From Sporosarcina sp. FSL K6-3457 (lineage in GTDB: Bacteria; Bacillota; Bacilli; Bacillales_A; Planococcaceae): 64,000 nucleotides of DNA. Under the pieces are notes generated by a model. It saw nothing but the letters and a program-made list of their open reading frames with translations. It made no database searches and was not told where the DNA came from. Positions 63,544 through 64,000 of this stretch are shown here, piece by piece (positions within the stretch are counted from its first letter, which is position 1; every line of letters begins with the position of its first letter). The stretch covers positions 885,501-949,500 of the forward strand of contig NZ_JBBOWX010000001.1 of NCBI RefSeq assembly GCF_038007285.1, read 5' to 3'. The translations under genes and the position numbers were made by a program.

Positions 63544-64000
63544 GTTAGAAATCCGTATCCTTTTACTGATAACGGTTCTTCTAGTAAGTATGCAAATACC
63601 TGCCTACTTCTTACTACAGGAAGGTACATCGGGTCTTCTATTATATATTTTTTTGATTCTACTCCTTGTAGTGGCGTTGTTAATGGGTCCAGTTACAGGA
63701 TTATTTAGTAGTTTGCTTTTCATTTTTATTATTGGATCTGTGTTGTTTTATCTCAATAGCCCCAATTCGACTTTATTACCCGAGGCATCTCCGTTTCCTT
63801 TGCCATTATTTTTGGGGTATGGCCTTCTACTTATTATTCTCATTTTAATAGCTGGTAGTATTCACGATAGAATTATCCGACAAATTAAGAAGAATCGTGA
63901 GCTTCAGGAGGAAATTCGACAATTTGTAGCGATAGACGTTGAAACAGGCTTTGATAATAAACATCGTATGGTCGCTGAAGTCCAAGCGGAAATGAGAAGA
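63527..64000 (+). CDS. YdaK-like membrane GGDEF protein, N-terminal part (runs off window)
   Basis: 158 codons are visible before the window ends. Three to four membrane helices occupy residues 10-120 (LLLITVLLVSMQIPAYFLL and following). A linker then leads into FVAIDVETGFDNKHRM, the start of a GGDEF domain (the D-x-x-T-G-x-x-N-x-R region). The GGDEF loop itself is outside, so whether it is active or a degenerate receptor like YdaK cannot be judged. AAAGGCGGGG precedes ATG 63527, which lies inside the upstream gene. Confidence 0.75.
   Translation, partial: MRKFFELEIRILLLITVLLVSMQIPAYFLLQEGTSGLLLYIFLILLLVVALLMGPVTGLFSSLLFIFIIGSVLFYLNSPNSTLLPEASPFPLPLFLGYGLLLIILILIAGSIHDRIIRQIKKNRELQEEIRQFVAIDVETGFDNKHRMVAEVQAEMRR

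Overview
The window is chromosomal DNA of a low-to-moderate GC, endospore-forming Firmicute. Gene content and order from 1 to 24 kb follow the Bacillus subtilis yheE-yheB-yheA / hemZ / yhaR-yhaQ-yhaP-yhaO-yhaN-yhaM / prsA / scoC-yhaH-trpP-hit-ecsAB region, with several B. subtilis neighbours missing (serC, ecsC, the kht genes). Protein flavour and the intergenic repeat types suggest a Planococcaceae member such as Sporosarcina; that assignment is inference, since no rRNA is present.

Region 1 (1-24.1 kb) is core chromosome: heme synthesis (HemZ), a crotonase, methylglyoxal synthase plus a VOC protein, an HTH/membrane-protein/ABC-exporter group, the SbcCD-like pair YhaO-YhaN with the exoribonuclease YhaM, the PrsA foldase, ScoC, a tryptophan transporter with a TRAP-like RNA site over its ribosome binding site, HIT and EcsAB. 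A group IIC intron with a frameshifted maturase sits directly behind the yheA terminator. A short stretch resembling its 5' end sits behind the ecsB terminator.

Region 2 (24.1-43.75 kb) is accessory: a Gram-positive Tad/Flp pilus locus (CpaB, TadZ, TadA, TadB, TadC, a Flp-like pilin, TadE and a short TadG-like protein). It is intermixed with five von Willebrand factor A lipoproteins, a secreted protein carrying 13 tryptophans at exact 5-residue spacing, and two families of unknown proteins. Part of the block has been copied and is decaying: there are duplicated genes, truncated copies and small gene fragments, and the last copy is cut off at a 64-bp palindromic element. The VWA lipoproteins look like a detached form of the VWA module that many TadG proteins carry. 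This is the best candidate for an undescribed system.

Region 3 (43.8-50.5 kb) is core again: a small IDEAL-type protein, uvrB-uvrA behind a LexA box, and a YvlB-like DUF4097 protein.

Region 4 (50.6-64 kb) is a signalling and exopolysaccharide block. It holds a hybrid sensor kinase with two different kinase modules, a PAS-GGDEF cyclase, a five-gene operon (double-NodB lipoprotein, UDP-sugar dehydrogenase, PilZ-fused family 2 glycosyltransferase, membrane-anchored deacetylase-like protein, GH18-like lipoprotein), then a YdaJ-like GH8-type lipoprotein and the start of a YdaK-like membrane GGDEF protein that runs off the window. Three of its promoters share four hexamers at exact 11-bp spacing, ending 10 bp before a -10 box. 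This points to one OmpR/PhoB-type regulator coordinating c-di-GMP signalling and polymer production.
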